Shown here: positions 1 to 5,039 of the stretch, piece after piece
Numbering within the stretch: the stretch's first letter is position 1
Layout: every line of letters begins with the position of its first letter
Translations under genes and position numbers: made by a program
From: Clostridiales bacterium UBA7103
GTDB lineage: Bacteria > Bacillota > Clostridia > Oscillospirales > Oscillospiraceae
Length of the DNA stretch: 9,578 nt
Direction: 5' to 3'
Assembly (NCBI GenBank): GCA_002493305.1
Contig: DKYJ01000026.1
Span: 1 to 9,578 of the forward strand
The notes under the pieces: model-generated
What the model was told of the DNA's origin: nothing
The model's input: the letters and a program-made list of their open reading frames with translations, nothing else
Database searches by the model: none

Positions 1-10
1 ACGGGCATAG

Positions 11-43
11 AAAAAGCCGCCTTTTCAACAGTGAAAAGACGGC
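11..43 (-). terminator. Rho-independent terminator, leftward
   Basis: Arms at 16-26 and 33-43 form an 11-bp stem with a 6-base loop. The single non-Watson-Crick position (20/39) is C-A read rightward but a G-U wobble in the leftward RNA, and a run of five A at 11-15 becomes the U-tract in that direction. Both facts point to termination of leftward transcription. The stem begins at the base next to the stop codon of the small leftward frame ending at 44, which supports that frame being the end of a real transcript. Confidence 0.7.
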
Positions 44-142
44 CTATCCAGTCGGGCAATATGTGATTTTAGAGGGTAGTTCAAAGGGTGGCGCAAAACC
101 GTATCTCCGCATTTCCCGGTGTTTTGTCGTATCAAAGCTCAT
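44..142 (-). CDS. Tiny leftward ORF, 32 aa, unrecognised
   Basis: An ATG at 142 opens a 32-residue frame beginning MSFDTTKHRE and ending ITYCPTG. Its ATG overlaps the TGA of the 44-aa frame upstream (139-142, ATGA), the usual arrangement for translational coupling. Its stop touches the stem of a leftward terminator at 11-43. I recognise no family. It carries no obvious signal or membrane segment and is rich in basic and aromatic residues. It could be a real small protein of a mobile element, or the last piece of a decayed larger gene. Support comes only from the ATGA overlap and the terminator. Confidence 0.35.
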   Translation of the reverse strand: MSFDTTKHREMRRYGFAPPFELPSKITYCPTG

Positions 143-273
143 CCCTTGGTAGTAAATTCGTAGTAATTGGGGTAGTCTGCTGTCAGGAAATGCGGCGTAA
201 TGCGCTGTTTCACAAGGTTTTGCGGGTTCTTACAAAATATTTCAATATAAAATAATACAAGTGATTTTGTCAT
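139..273 (-). CDS. Tiny leftward ORF, 44 aa, unrecognised
   Basis: The frame opens at ATG 273 (MTKSLVLFYIEIF...) and ends ...NYYEFTTKG at 139. The N-terminal dozen residues are hydrophobic and the C-terminal half is polar and tyrosine-rich. A stop codon lies five codons before the ATG, and only a weak AGGG precedes it, so the start is uncertain. It shares an ATGA junction with the 32-aa frame downstream and probably the same terminator. No family was recognised. It may be a fragment: the C-terminal codons look more like coding sequence than the AT-rich N-terminal ones. Confidence 0.33.
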   Translation of the reverse strand: MTKSLVLFYIEIFCKNPQNLVKQRITPHFLTADYPNYYEFTTKG

Positions 274-280
274 GTCAACA

Positions 281-304
281 CCGCCCTACGGAGACTATGG
301 GCGG
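281..304. other. Short GC-rich hairpin between divergent frames
   Basis: CCGCCC at 281-286 pairs with GGGCGG at 299-304 across a 12-base loop. Rightward it is followed by CGTTTTC, a weak U-tract. Leftward it lies about 7 bases before the ATG at 273. It could be a weak rightward terminator or a leader hairpin of the proline-rich gene at 344. The sequence does not decide. The remaining stretch 143-343 shows nothing else clear; it is AT-rich around 230-270. Confidence 0.3.
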
Positions 305-343
305 CGTTTTCATATACAACGATGGAAAAAGGAGGTCAAAAAA

Positions 344-577
344 GTGGCAGAAGATAAAAAGCCGGGTGTTCCTGTTGAGGAGCAGAAGCCGGAGCCCCCC
401 GCGCCGGAGGTGCCGGGCAGTCCTCCCGCCCCGGAGCAGGCGGTGATCCCCGGCATGGAGGGACCCCCGCCCCCGGAGAATAAGGTGATCGACCTGTCGT
501 CCGTTCGGGCGGGCGCTGGGCAGGATCCGTCAGACATGGCTTTCCAGGTGCGGCACTTGCGATCCTTCACCGTGTAG
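344..577 (+). pseudogene. Proline-rich protein N-terminus, truncated
   Basis: A strong ribosome binding site (AAAAAGGAGG, 326-335) sits 8 bases before GTG 344, which is a better start than the in-frame ATG at 272. The product starts with MAEDKKPGVP (GTG read as Met), is very rich in P, E and A through about residue 45, and reads plausibly up to IDLSSVR near 510-515. After that the codon usage stops looking like coding sequence on this strand, while the opposite strand begins to. The annotated tail is therefore probably not original. The Pro/Glu-rich N-terminus resembles tails of accessory proteins in clostridial conjugative elements, but I cannot name a family. Read as a gene cut off after about 57 codons by a rearrangement; a short intact protein remains possible. 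Confidence 0.45.
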
Positions 578-663
578 GTCTGGTAGTAGGTGCCCGCGTA
601 CCGGGTGGCGGTGCCGAAGTACTCGGCAATAACCTTGCAAGGCCAGAAGTAGGCCGGGCTTAT
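535..663 (-). pseudogene. Leftward coding scrap, ~43 codons, unrecognised
   Basis: Read leftward, this stretch gives a protein-like run beginning SPAYFWPCKVIAEYFG and ending KDRKCRTWKAM, aromatic-rich, with strongly C/G-biased third positions. Read rightward, the same DNA has several stops. Neither a start codon with a ribosome binding site nor a proper end belongs to it: the frame runs on into DNA that codes on the other strand at both edges. It is therefore best read as a fragment of a gene inverted between two rightward fragments. The boundaries are estimates from where coding character switches strand. The family is unknown. Confidence 0.38.
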
Positions 664-814
664 TGACGCTCTCGACATGAGCAGCAAACAAAGCCTGAGC
701 AACAAGTTTACGAATAACCGATGGTCGGCGGAGGATCTAATCAAGGTGGCCAAATACGCAGGCTGCCAGCTCGCATTTATCCTCCCGAACGGGGAGCGGA
801 TCATCCTGGAATAG
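659..814 (+). pseudogene. XRE-type HTH regulator, C-terminal remnant
   Basis: The frame reads IDALDMSSKQSLSNKF, then NRWSAEDLIKVAKYAGCQL and FILPNGERIILE before TAG 812-814. This matches the second half of a small Cro/C1-type helix-turn-helix protein: the recognition-helix region (SKQSLSNKF), the helix SAEDLIKVAKYAG and a final beta hairpin. The expected N-terminus (about 20 residues with the first helices) is missing. An in-frame TAG at 650-652 lies just upstream, and the DNA before it codes leftward. ATG 677 could in principle start a 45-aa protein, but it has no good ribosome binding site and would lack half the fold. Called a 5'-truncated gene. Confidence 0.5.
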
Positions 815-843
815 GAAGCGCCCGAAAAAGAGTGAGAAAACAG

Positions 844-884
844 AAAAGCGCAGACAGCCGCTGCCAACGACTGCCTGCGCTTTT
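844..884 (-). terminator. Terminator of the leftward XRE regulator gene
   Basis: Arms 844-857 and 871-884 make a 14-bp stem with a 13-base loop. The only imperfect pair (854/874) is A-C rightward but U-G leftward, which favours a leftward transcript. It starts five bases past the stop of the XRE gene at 889. The leftward U-rich tail is UUUUCUGUUUUCUC. T881-885 gives some rightward tail too, so it may also stop transcription coming from the left. Confidence 0.75.
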
Positions 885-888
885 TCTA

Positions 889-1149
889 TTATGTATCATC
901 TTTGCCCTTGTGTGGGACCGATCTGGAGCCGGTAAGCTTTGGGGCCATATTGGGAACTCGGACAATGATTTCCGAAAGTTCGCAATCCAGAGCCTCGCAA
1001 ATCAAGTCCAGGTGTTCAAGATTTACGCGATCCGCAATCTCATGGTACAAATAATTGATGGTGGTGGGGCGGATTCCCGTTTTCCAGGCTAAATCCGCTT
1101 GTGTCCACCTACGTTCGCCAAGACGGGTGGACAGTAAAATCCTAATCAT
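889..1149 (-). CDS. XRE/Cro-C1 family HTH transcriptional regulator
   Basis: An 86-residue DNA-binding protein. The sequence shows a compact Cro/C1-type helix-turn-helix (HTH_26-like): ERRWTQADLAWKTGI (residues 12-26), the recognition part RPTTINYLYH (27-36), then VNLEHLDLICEALDCELSEII (42-62), a typical last helix. The basic tail (residues 63-86) looks disordered. Start: an ATG at 1155 is only one base from GGAG (1157-1160), whereas ATG 1149 is seven bases away and fits much better, giving MIRILLSTRL. A terminator follows at once at 844-884. Direct repeats upstream suggest autoregulation. Such small regulators are common in integrative elements and phage remnants, and the position downstream of the tRNA-Pro 3' end fits that. 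The regulated genes are not identifiable here. Confidence 0.88.
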   Translation of the reverse strand: MIRILLSTRLGERRWTQADLAWKTGIRPTTINYLYHEIADRVNLEHLDLICEALDCELSEIIVRVPNMAPKLTGSRSVPHKGKDDT

Positions 1150-1160
1150 AGCCATACTCC

Positions 1161-1229
1161 ATTTTGTCAGAATATAACAATGATTTTAGATTTCCGCTGG
1201 ATTTTGTGAAAATATAACGAAATTCGTTA
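1161..1229. promoter_or_regulatory. Repeated operator-like sites upstream of XRE gene
   Basis: Two 18-bp direct repeats, ATTTTGTCAGAATATAAC at 1161-1178 and ATTTTGTGAAAATATAAC at 1201-1218, differ at two positions and start 40 bp apart, close to four helical turns. The right copy runs into a perfect 7-bp inverted repeat TAACGAA-A-TTCGTTA at 1215-1229. They lie just upstream of the leftward XRE gene, each containing TATATT on the leftward strand (a possible -10), though no good -35 was found. The layout fits a self-binding regulator occupying two same-face sites. This is inference; no protein-site match can be shown from sequence alone. Confidence 0.5.
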
Positions 1230-1284
1230 GAAATAATGCGTCAGAACAATCTGAGAAGACTGTTGTTGCTGGGCGGCGAGCGAC

Positions 1285-1339
1285 AAAAAAAGAGAAAGCA
1301 AGAGGCCAGTCGCATTAGACTGACCTCTTACTTTCTCTT
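1285..1339 (-). terminator. Long terminator downstream of tRNA-Pro
   Basis: Arms 1290-1311 and 1318-1339 form a 22-bp stem with a 6-base loop. Two positions (1299/1330 and 1306/1323) are C-A mismatches in rightward RNA but U-G wobbles in leftward RNA, so the stem is fully paired only in the leftward transcript. Seven A at 1285-1291 supply the leftward U-tract. It is placed to end the tRNA-Pro transcript. The unusually long stem for a tRNA terminator also isolates the tRNA from the XRE region. Confidence 0.88.
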
Positions 1340-1346
1340 GGATAAG

Positions 1347-1390
1347 TTACCTCGAAATACCGCTTGTAAAAACGGTGTTCTCGACGGTAA
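1347..1390. other. Imperfect inverted repeat beside tRNA 3' end
   Basis: TTACC (1347-1351) mirrors GGTAA (1386-1390), CGA (1353-1355) mirrors TCG (1381-1383) and ACCG (1359-1362) mirrors CGGT (1373-1376), nested around a 10-base loop. It begins 4 bases beyond the tRNA 3' end. It may be only spacer folding in the pre-tRNA trailer, or a remnant of an integrase core/attachment region. Neither can be shown here. Confidence 0.25.
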
Positions 1391-1394
1391 AAAT

Positions 1395-1470
1395 TGGTCG
1401 GAGTGGGGAGACTTGAACTCCCGGCCTCTTGGTCCCGAACCAAGCGCGCTACCAGCTGCGCTACACCCCG
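1395..1470 (-). tRNA. tRNA-Pro (anticodon CGG)
   Basis: A 76-base tRNA with encoded CCA. Acceptor stem CGGGGUG/CACUCCG (one G-U), D arm GCGC-loop AGCUGGUA-GCGC, anticodon stem CUUGG/CCAAG around loop UUCGGGA (anticodon CGG, reads CCG), variable AGGCC, and T stem GGGAG/CUCCC around UUCAAGU. The discriminator is A. All stems pair, so it looks functional. Its promoter is at 1483-1511 and its terminator at 1285-1339. Its 3' end faces the decayed accessory region, the usual orientation for a tRNA used as an integration target. Confidence 0.97.
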
Positions 1471-1482
1471 AAATGCCATTAC

Positions 1483-1511
1483 ATTATAATGACAGCCGGG
1501 CTGATTGTCAA
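1483..1511 (-). promoter_or_regulatory. Consensus sigma-A promoter of tRNA-Pro
   Basis: Leftward TTGACA (1506-1511), a 17-base spacer, then TATAAT (1483-1488): both hexamers and the spacing are perfect. The tRNA 5' end at 1470 is about six bases beyond the expected start of transcription. It overlaps the rightward promoter at 1489-1518. Confidence 0.9.
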
Positions 1512-1518
1512 GTATAAT
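1489..1518 (+). promoter_or_regulatory. Rightward promoter for the protease operon
   Basis: ATGACA (1489-1494, 5/6 to TTGACA), an 18-base spacer and TATAAT (1513-1518, 6/6). The expected start is near 1525, about 48 bases before ATG 1573. The two hexamers interlock with those of the tRNA promoter, so both cannot be occupied at once. It is a vegetative-type promoter; I see no convincing sigma-E-like element, although a SpoIVFB-like gene would classically have one. Confidence 0.62.
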
Positions 1519-1572
1519 CTACTGTAATAAGCCGCAGACCCGGCAAATAGAATGATTGCAGGGGGTGAATGG

Positions 1573-1842
1573 ATGAGCAGGTTGAAGGCTTTCATCTTTG
1601 CGGTTGTTTTTGCGGCGTTAACTATGCTGAAGATCCTCTGCCCGACGGTCACGGACGAGCTGCGGACAAGGCTGTGGAGCGCGGCTCAGTGCGAGGCGGA
1701 CTATACCGGCACGCTGACCGCCATGGGCAGAAGCTTTTCAAAGGGCGAGGCAGCGGAGGAACTTATATCCGCGCTGGGTCTGTTTTCACAGGAGAATGTT
1801 CCGGTGACGGCGGAAAGTACCGCGCCGGGGGAAGGGGCATAA
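1573..1842 (+). CDS. Small single-span membrane protein, SpoIVFA-like N-terminus
   Basis: An 89-residue protein with one N-terminal membrane helix (about residues 4-23, KAFIFAVVFAALTMLKIL) and an acidic, soluble remainder expected outside the cytoplasm. The start at ATG 1573 follows an AGGGGGTG site at 1560-1567; an in-frame ATG at 1552 lacks one. The next gene, an M50 protease, begins 3 bases after the stop, so the two are co-translated. In sporulating Firmicutes the gene before spoIVFB is spoIVFA, whose product has an N-terminal membrane helix followed by a LytM/M23 domain. Size, helix and position suggest a reduced SpoIVFA-like partner lacking the LytM domain, but no diagnostic motif proves it. 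There is no room for a frameshifted LytM domain before the next gene. Confidence 0.72.
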   Translation: MSRLKAFIFAVVFAALTMLKILCPTVTDELRTRLWSAAQCEADYTGTLTAMGRSFSKGEAAEELISALGLFSQENVPVTAESTAPGEGA

Positions 1843-1845
1843 CGC

Positions 1846-2451
1846 ATGGCAAAACAAAAGATCAAGATCAGCGCGGGGGCGTTGATTTTAGCGGCGGCGG
1901 CGTATTATTTTTGCGAGATAAAGACCTTGACTGCGCTGCTGATACCCATACTTGTGCATGAGCTGGGGCATGTTGCGGCGCTGCTGATGCTGGGCTTCAG
2001 CCTGAGGAGCTTTAAGGCGGAGCTGAAGGGACTGTGCATAACATACAGCGGAAGCTGCGGCGCGGTTGGACATGCCATGGCCGCCGCGGCAGGGCCAATG
2101 GCGGGGCTCATATACGCCGCAGCCGCCTCATGGGCGGGGGACAGGCTTCAAAGCGACTGGCTCTGCCTGTCGGCGGGACTGAGCCTGATTTTATCGGTTT
2201 TCAATCTCCTGCCGGCTCTGCCTCTTGACGGCGGACGGATATTTACCCTTCTTGCCAACGCCTTTTTAGGCGAGCGTCGTGGGACTGCCGTATCGGACGC
2301 GTTGGGATTTGTCTGCGCGGCGGCGCTGCTGGCTGCCGGTATCTGGCTGATGCTCAGAGGCAGGGGAGTGGCGCTGGTTCTGGCGGCCACATGGCTTTTG
2401 CTATATCAGGAAAGCGCATCGGGTATTGTAAAAAGGCGGGAAATAATATAA
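1846..2451 (+). CDS. M50 site-2-type intramembrane metalloprotease, SpoIVFB-like
   Basis: A 201-residue polytopic membrane protein. The zinc motif HELGH is at residues 38-42 inside a helix (LLIPILVHELGHVAALLML). The third zinc ligand lies in NLLPALPLDGGR (residues 120-131, Asp128). AAGPMAG (81-87) is the conserved short motif between them. These are the defining residues of M50 site-2 proteases, which cut substrates within the membrane; SpoIVFB itself releases pro-sigma-K. Compared with Bacillus SpoIVFB (about 290 aa) this protein ends after the membrane core and has no C-terminal CBS domain, so ATP-sensing by CBS is not expected. GAAGGGG (1831-1837) is the ribosome binding site. The substrate is unknown; pro-sigma-K processing is inference from family and neighbour. 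Confidence 0.9.
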   Translation: MAKQKIKISAGALILAAAAYYFCEIKTLTALLIPILVHELGHVAALLMLGFSLRSFKAELKGLCITYSGSCGAVGHAMAAAAGPMAGLIYAAAASWAGDRLQSDWLCLSAGLSLILSVFNLLPALPLDGGRIFTLLANAFLGERRGTAVSDALGFVCAAALLAAGIWLMLRGRGVALVLAATWLLLYQESASGIVKRREII

Positions 2452-2454
2452 AAT
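2426..2454 (+). promoter_or_regulatory. Candidate promoter before radical SAM gene
   Basis: TTGTAA (2426-2431, 4/6), a 17-base spacer and TAAAAT (2449-2454, 5/6) overlap the last codons of the protease gene. The expected start would be near 2461. It is plausible but not strong; the radical SAM gene may also be read from the upstream promoter. Confidence 0.38.
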
Positions 2455-2456
2455 AG

Positions 2457-2484
2457 CTCCATAGAACCAACAGGATTTATGGAG
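2457..2484 (+). promoter_or_regulatory. Hairpin masking the radical SAM gene's RBS
   Basis: CTCCATA (2457-2463) is the exact complement of TATGGAG (2478-2484), and G2464-U2477 and A2465-U2476 can extend the stem. The right arm contains the GGAG (2481-2484) that serves ATG 2491, so folding would hide the ribosome binding site. If transcription starts near 2461, the CTCC half is absent from that RNA and only read-through RNA would be masked. Confidence 0.4.
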
Positions 2485-2490
2485 AGTGCA

Positions 2491-4326
2491 ATGGACAAAA
2501 GATTAGAGCGCATCCTGCCAAGGGTGCAGAAGCCCGCAAGATACACCGGCGGTGAATATAACCAGATAATAAAGGACAAGTCCAAGGTGGACATCCGCCT
2601 TGCCTTCTGCTTCCCGGATACTTATGAGATAGGCATGTCAAACCTCGGCATGAGCATACTCTACCACACGATGAACAGCCTTGACTTCGTGTGGTGCGAG
2701 CGAGTATTCGCCCCTTGGGGGGACATGTACGACGAGATGAAAAAAGCAAAGCTGCCGCTGTACGCCCTTGAAAGCGGGGACAGTATTTCGGAGTTTGACG
2801 CGGTGGCCTTTTCCGTCGGCTATGAGATGGCCTATACCACGGTGCTGGATATGCTTGATATGGGCGGGCAGCCTCTTCGCAGCAGGGACAGGCAGTCTCT
2901 GCTGCCGCTGGTCTTTGCCGGAGGCACCGCCGCAGTGAACCCTGAGCCTATGGCGGAGTTTATGGATCTTTTCGTCATCGGCGAGGGCGAGGAGATGAAC
3001 AACGAGCTTCTGACCCTGCTGCACGAGGCCAAGGCCGAGGGCTGGAGCAAGGCTGAGTTTCTCCGCAAAGCCGCCGGTATTCAGGGCGTGTATGTGCCGT
3101 CCCTGTACGAGGTGAGCTATAACGATGACGGGACTATTGCCTCTTTTACCGCAAAGAACGGCGCGCCGGAGAGGGTAACAAAGCGGATAGTTGCTGACCT
3201 TGACGCCGCTCCCTTCCCCACAAAGCCCATCGTGCCCTCCACGGAGGTTGTGCACGACAGGGTGAATCTTGAGCTGTTTCGTGGCTGTGTGCGCGGCTGC
3301 CGCTTCTGTCAGGCGGGGCATGTGTACAGGCCCATACGCTCCAAAAAGCCGGAGACGCTTATAAAGCAGGGGATAGAGACCCTGAAAAACACTGGGCATG
3401 AGAGCGTGACGCTGCTGTCGCTGAGCAGCAGCGATTACCGGGCCCTGCCGCAGCTTTGCGACGGTATGCTTGAATACTGCTCGCCGAGGAACATAAGCCT
3501 CTCCCTGCCGTCGCTACGGGCGGACAATTTCTCCATGGAGATAGTGGAGCGGCTGCAAAAGGTGCGCAAAAGCGGGCTGACCTTCGCGGTGGAGGGCGGC
3601 AGCCAGCGCCTTCGGGACGCAATAAACAAGAACGTGACTGAGGAAGATCTGTTAAACACCTGCCGCATAGCCTTTGAGGGCGGCTGGAACAGCATTAAGC
3701 TCTATTACATGCTGGGTCTGCCCACGGAGACGGATGAGGACATCCTCGGCATTGCGGAGATGGCAAACCATGTGCTCCACTGCTGGAGGCAGTACGCGAA
3801 CAACAAGAACCGGGGCGTGCGCATAAGCATATCGACCTCCTGCTTCGTTCCAAAGCCGCACAGCCCCTTCCAGTGGGAGGCGCAGATAAGCATGGAGGAG
3901 TACCTGCGCCGCGTAAACCTCCTGCGGGCAAATCTCACGGCACGAAATGTCACCTACAACTGGCACGATGCGGAGACAAGCCTTATCGAGGCGGCACTGT
4001 CACGGGGCGACAGAAAAGTAGCCGATGTTATAGAGACGGTCTGGCGCAATGGCGGGCGGCTTGACGCATGGACGGATTATTTTTCCTTCCGGCGCTGGAT
4101 AGACGCTTTCACCGCCTGTGGGCTCGACCCGGCCTTCTATGCTAACCGCGAGCATCCGGTGGACAGCCTCCTGCCGTGGGATCATATCGATGTGGGCGTG
4201 CGCAAGGCGCATCTGCTGCATGAGCGGGAGCAGTGCTACAAATCCGCCCTGTCGCCGGACTGCCGCAGGCAGTGTTCGGCCTGCGGTGCGGCAAAGCTGC
4301 TCAAAGGAGGGCGCTGCGATGGATAA
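2491..4326 (+). CDS. B12-binding-domain radical SAM protein (TIGR03960 family)
   Basis: A 611-residue protein. Residues 35-165 look like a cobalamin-type Rossmann domain: DTYEIG (43-48) after strand 1 sits where DxHxxG normally is, with Tyr45 replacing the cobalt-ligand His; AFSVGYEMAYTTV (106-118) and FAGGT (142-146) follow in order. The radical SAM core starts near 255 with CVRGCRFC: Cys266, Cys270 and Cys273 bind the 4Fe-4S cluster that splits S-adenosylmethionine. A Cys cluster lies in the last 30 residues. Start: GGAGAG (2481-2486) suits ATG 2491 better than ATG 2479, which overlaps it. It overlaps the next gene, its usual partner, by 8 bases. The substrate of this family is not established; by association with RNA and ribosome genes in many Firmicutes a nucleic-acid modification role is guessed. 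Confidence 0.95.
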   Translation: MDKRLERILPRVQKPARYTGGEYNQIIKDKSKVDIRLAFCFPDTYEIGMSNLGMSILYHTMNSLDFVWCERVFAPWGDMYDEMKKAKLPLYALESGDSISEFDAVAFSVGYEMAYTTVLDMLDMGGQPLRSRDRQSLLPLVFAGGTAAVNPEPMAEFMDLFVIGEGEEMNNELLTLLHEAKAEGWSKAEFLRKAAGIQGVYVPSLYEVSYNDDGTIASFTAKNGAPERVTKRIVADLDAAPFPTKPIVPSTEVVHDRVNLELFRGCVRGCRFCQAGHVYRPIRSKKPETLIKQGIETLKNTGHESVTLLSLSSSDYRALPQLCDGMLEYCSPRNISLSLPSLRADNFSMEIVERLQKVRKSGLTFAVEGGSQRLRDAINKNVTEEDLLNTCRIAFEGGWNSIKLYYMLGLPTETDEDILGIAEMANHVLHCWRQYANNKNRGVRISISTSCFVPKPHSPFQWEAQISMEEYLRRVNLLRANLTARNVTYNWHDAETSLIEAALSRGDRKVADVIETVWRNGGRLDAWTDYFSFRRWIDAFTACGLDPAFYANREHPVDSLLPWDHIDVGVRKAHLLHEREQCYKSALSPDCRRQCSACGAAKLLKGGRCDG

Positions 4327-4978
4327 GCTGAGAATGAGGTTTAAAAAAACCGGGAGAGCGGCGTATATCTCCCACCTCGATCTGGTGCAAACCATACAGA
4401 GGGCATTTTTCCGCGCGGAGCTTCCGCTTAAATACTCCGAGGGCTATAACCCCCGGCCGCAGCTCTCAGCGCTGCTGCCGCTGTCAGTCGGGACGGAGAG
4501 CCTGTGCGAGCTTATGGATTTCCAGTTGACAAAGGATGTGGACATCGCGTCCATCCCCGTCCTGCTCACGGCGAAGCTGCCGGAGGGAATCGAGATCATG
4601 GAGGTCTATCCACGGCAGAGAAAGCCCGCAGAGCTTAAGTGGCTCAGAGTCGAGGGCAGACTTGAATATGACGAGCGGAAGCCGGAGATGCTCATTGAGC
4701 CGCTGCGGGCATTTTTCGCGCGGGAGAGTATCACTGTCATGCGTAAGACCAAACGCGGTGAGGGCCTTGCTGACATAAAGGGCGCGATAAGCAGCATGGA
4801 GCTGACGGCGGGGGAGAAGAAAATCACCATGAGCGCCATCATCTCCGCTCAGGAGCCGACACTGAATCCCGCCCTGCTCATTGACGCGCTGCGCCAGAAC
4901 GTGCCTGAGCTCGCCCCGGACTTTGCAAAATTCACGCGCATAGAGACCTATGACCGGGAAATGAAACTTTACCGCTGA
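4319..4978 (+). CDS. TIGR03936 / DUF2344 radical-SAM-associated protein
   Basis: A 219-residue cytoplasmic protein of unknown biochemical role, the constant partner of TIGR03960 radical SAM enzymes (fused to them in some species). The family signature is plain at the N-terminus: RMRFKKTGRAAYISHLDLVQ (residues 5-24), then RAFFRAELPLKYSEGYNPRP and a Gly-x-Glu-rich strand. AAAGGAGG (4303-4310) precedes ATG 4319 by 8 bases, and its first codons overlap the end of the radical SAM gene (ATGGATAA), indicating translational coupling. In related clostridia this pair is often followed by an RNase G/E gene and rplU-rpmA; here rplS with its own promoter follows instead. Confidence 0.95.
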   Translation: MDKLRMRFKKTGRAAYISHLDLVQTIQRAFFRAELPLKYSEGYNPRPQLSALLPLSVGTESLCELMDFQLTKDVDIASIPVLLTAKLPEGIEIMEVYPRQRKPAELKWLRVEGRLEYDERKPEMLIEPLRAFFARESITVMRKTKRGEGLADIKGAISSMELTAGEKKITMSAIISAQEPTLNPALLIDALRQNVPELAPDFAKFTRIETYDREMKLYR

Positions 4979-5005
4979 AAAAGCGATAAAAAACCGAAAA
5001 AACAC

Positions 5006-5034
5006 TTGCATGGCGGAGAAATTTATGGTAAACT
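5006..5034 (+). promoter_or_regulatory. Promoter of rplS
   Basis: TTGCAT (5006-5011), a 17-base spacer ending in TGG, and TAAACT (5029-5034) form an extended -10 type promoter. The expected start near 5041 places the whole structured leader in the mRNA. The -35 is poor (3/6), and the TGn extension probably compensates. Confidence 0.6.
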
Positions 5035-5039
5035 ACCAT

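Noticed and set aside
723..729. TGGTCGG matching the tRNA-Pro 3' end, considered as a second att copy
   Set aside because: Only seven bases match, and they lie inside codons of the XRE remnant; expected by chance.
721..1092. Rightward 123-aa frame across the XRE remnant and XRE gene
   Set aside because: It overlaps the leftward XRE gene and its terminator; no protein-like character.
1236..1517. Rightward 93-aa frame over the terminator and tRNA
   Set aside because: It consists of the tRNA-Pro, its terminator and promoter read in the wrong sense.
2638..3399. Long leftward open frame (253 aa) opposite the radical SAM gene
   Set aside because: It is a shadow of a clearly conserved rightward gene; the product has no recognisable fold and the frame has no ribosome binding site.
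4118..4318. N-terminal extension of the TIGR03936 gene starting at 4118
   Set aside because: The first 67 residues would overlap the radical SAM gene in another frame, lack family similarity, and the strong AAAGGAGG precedes ATG 4319.
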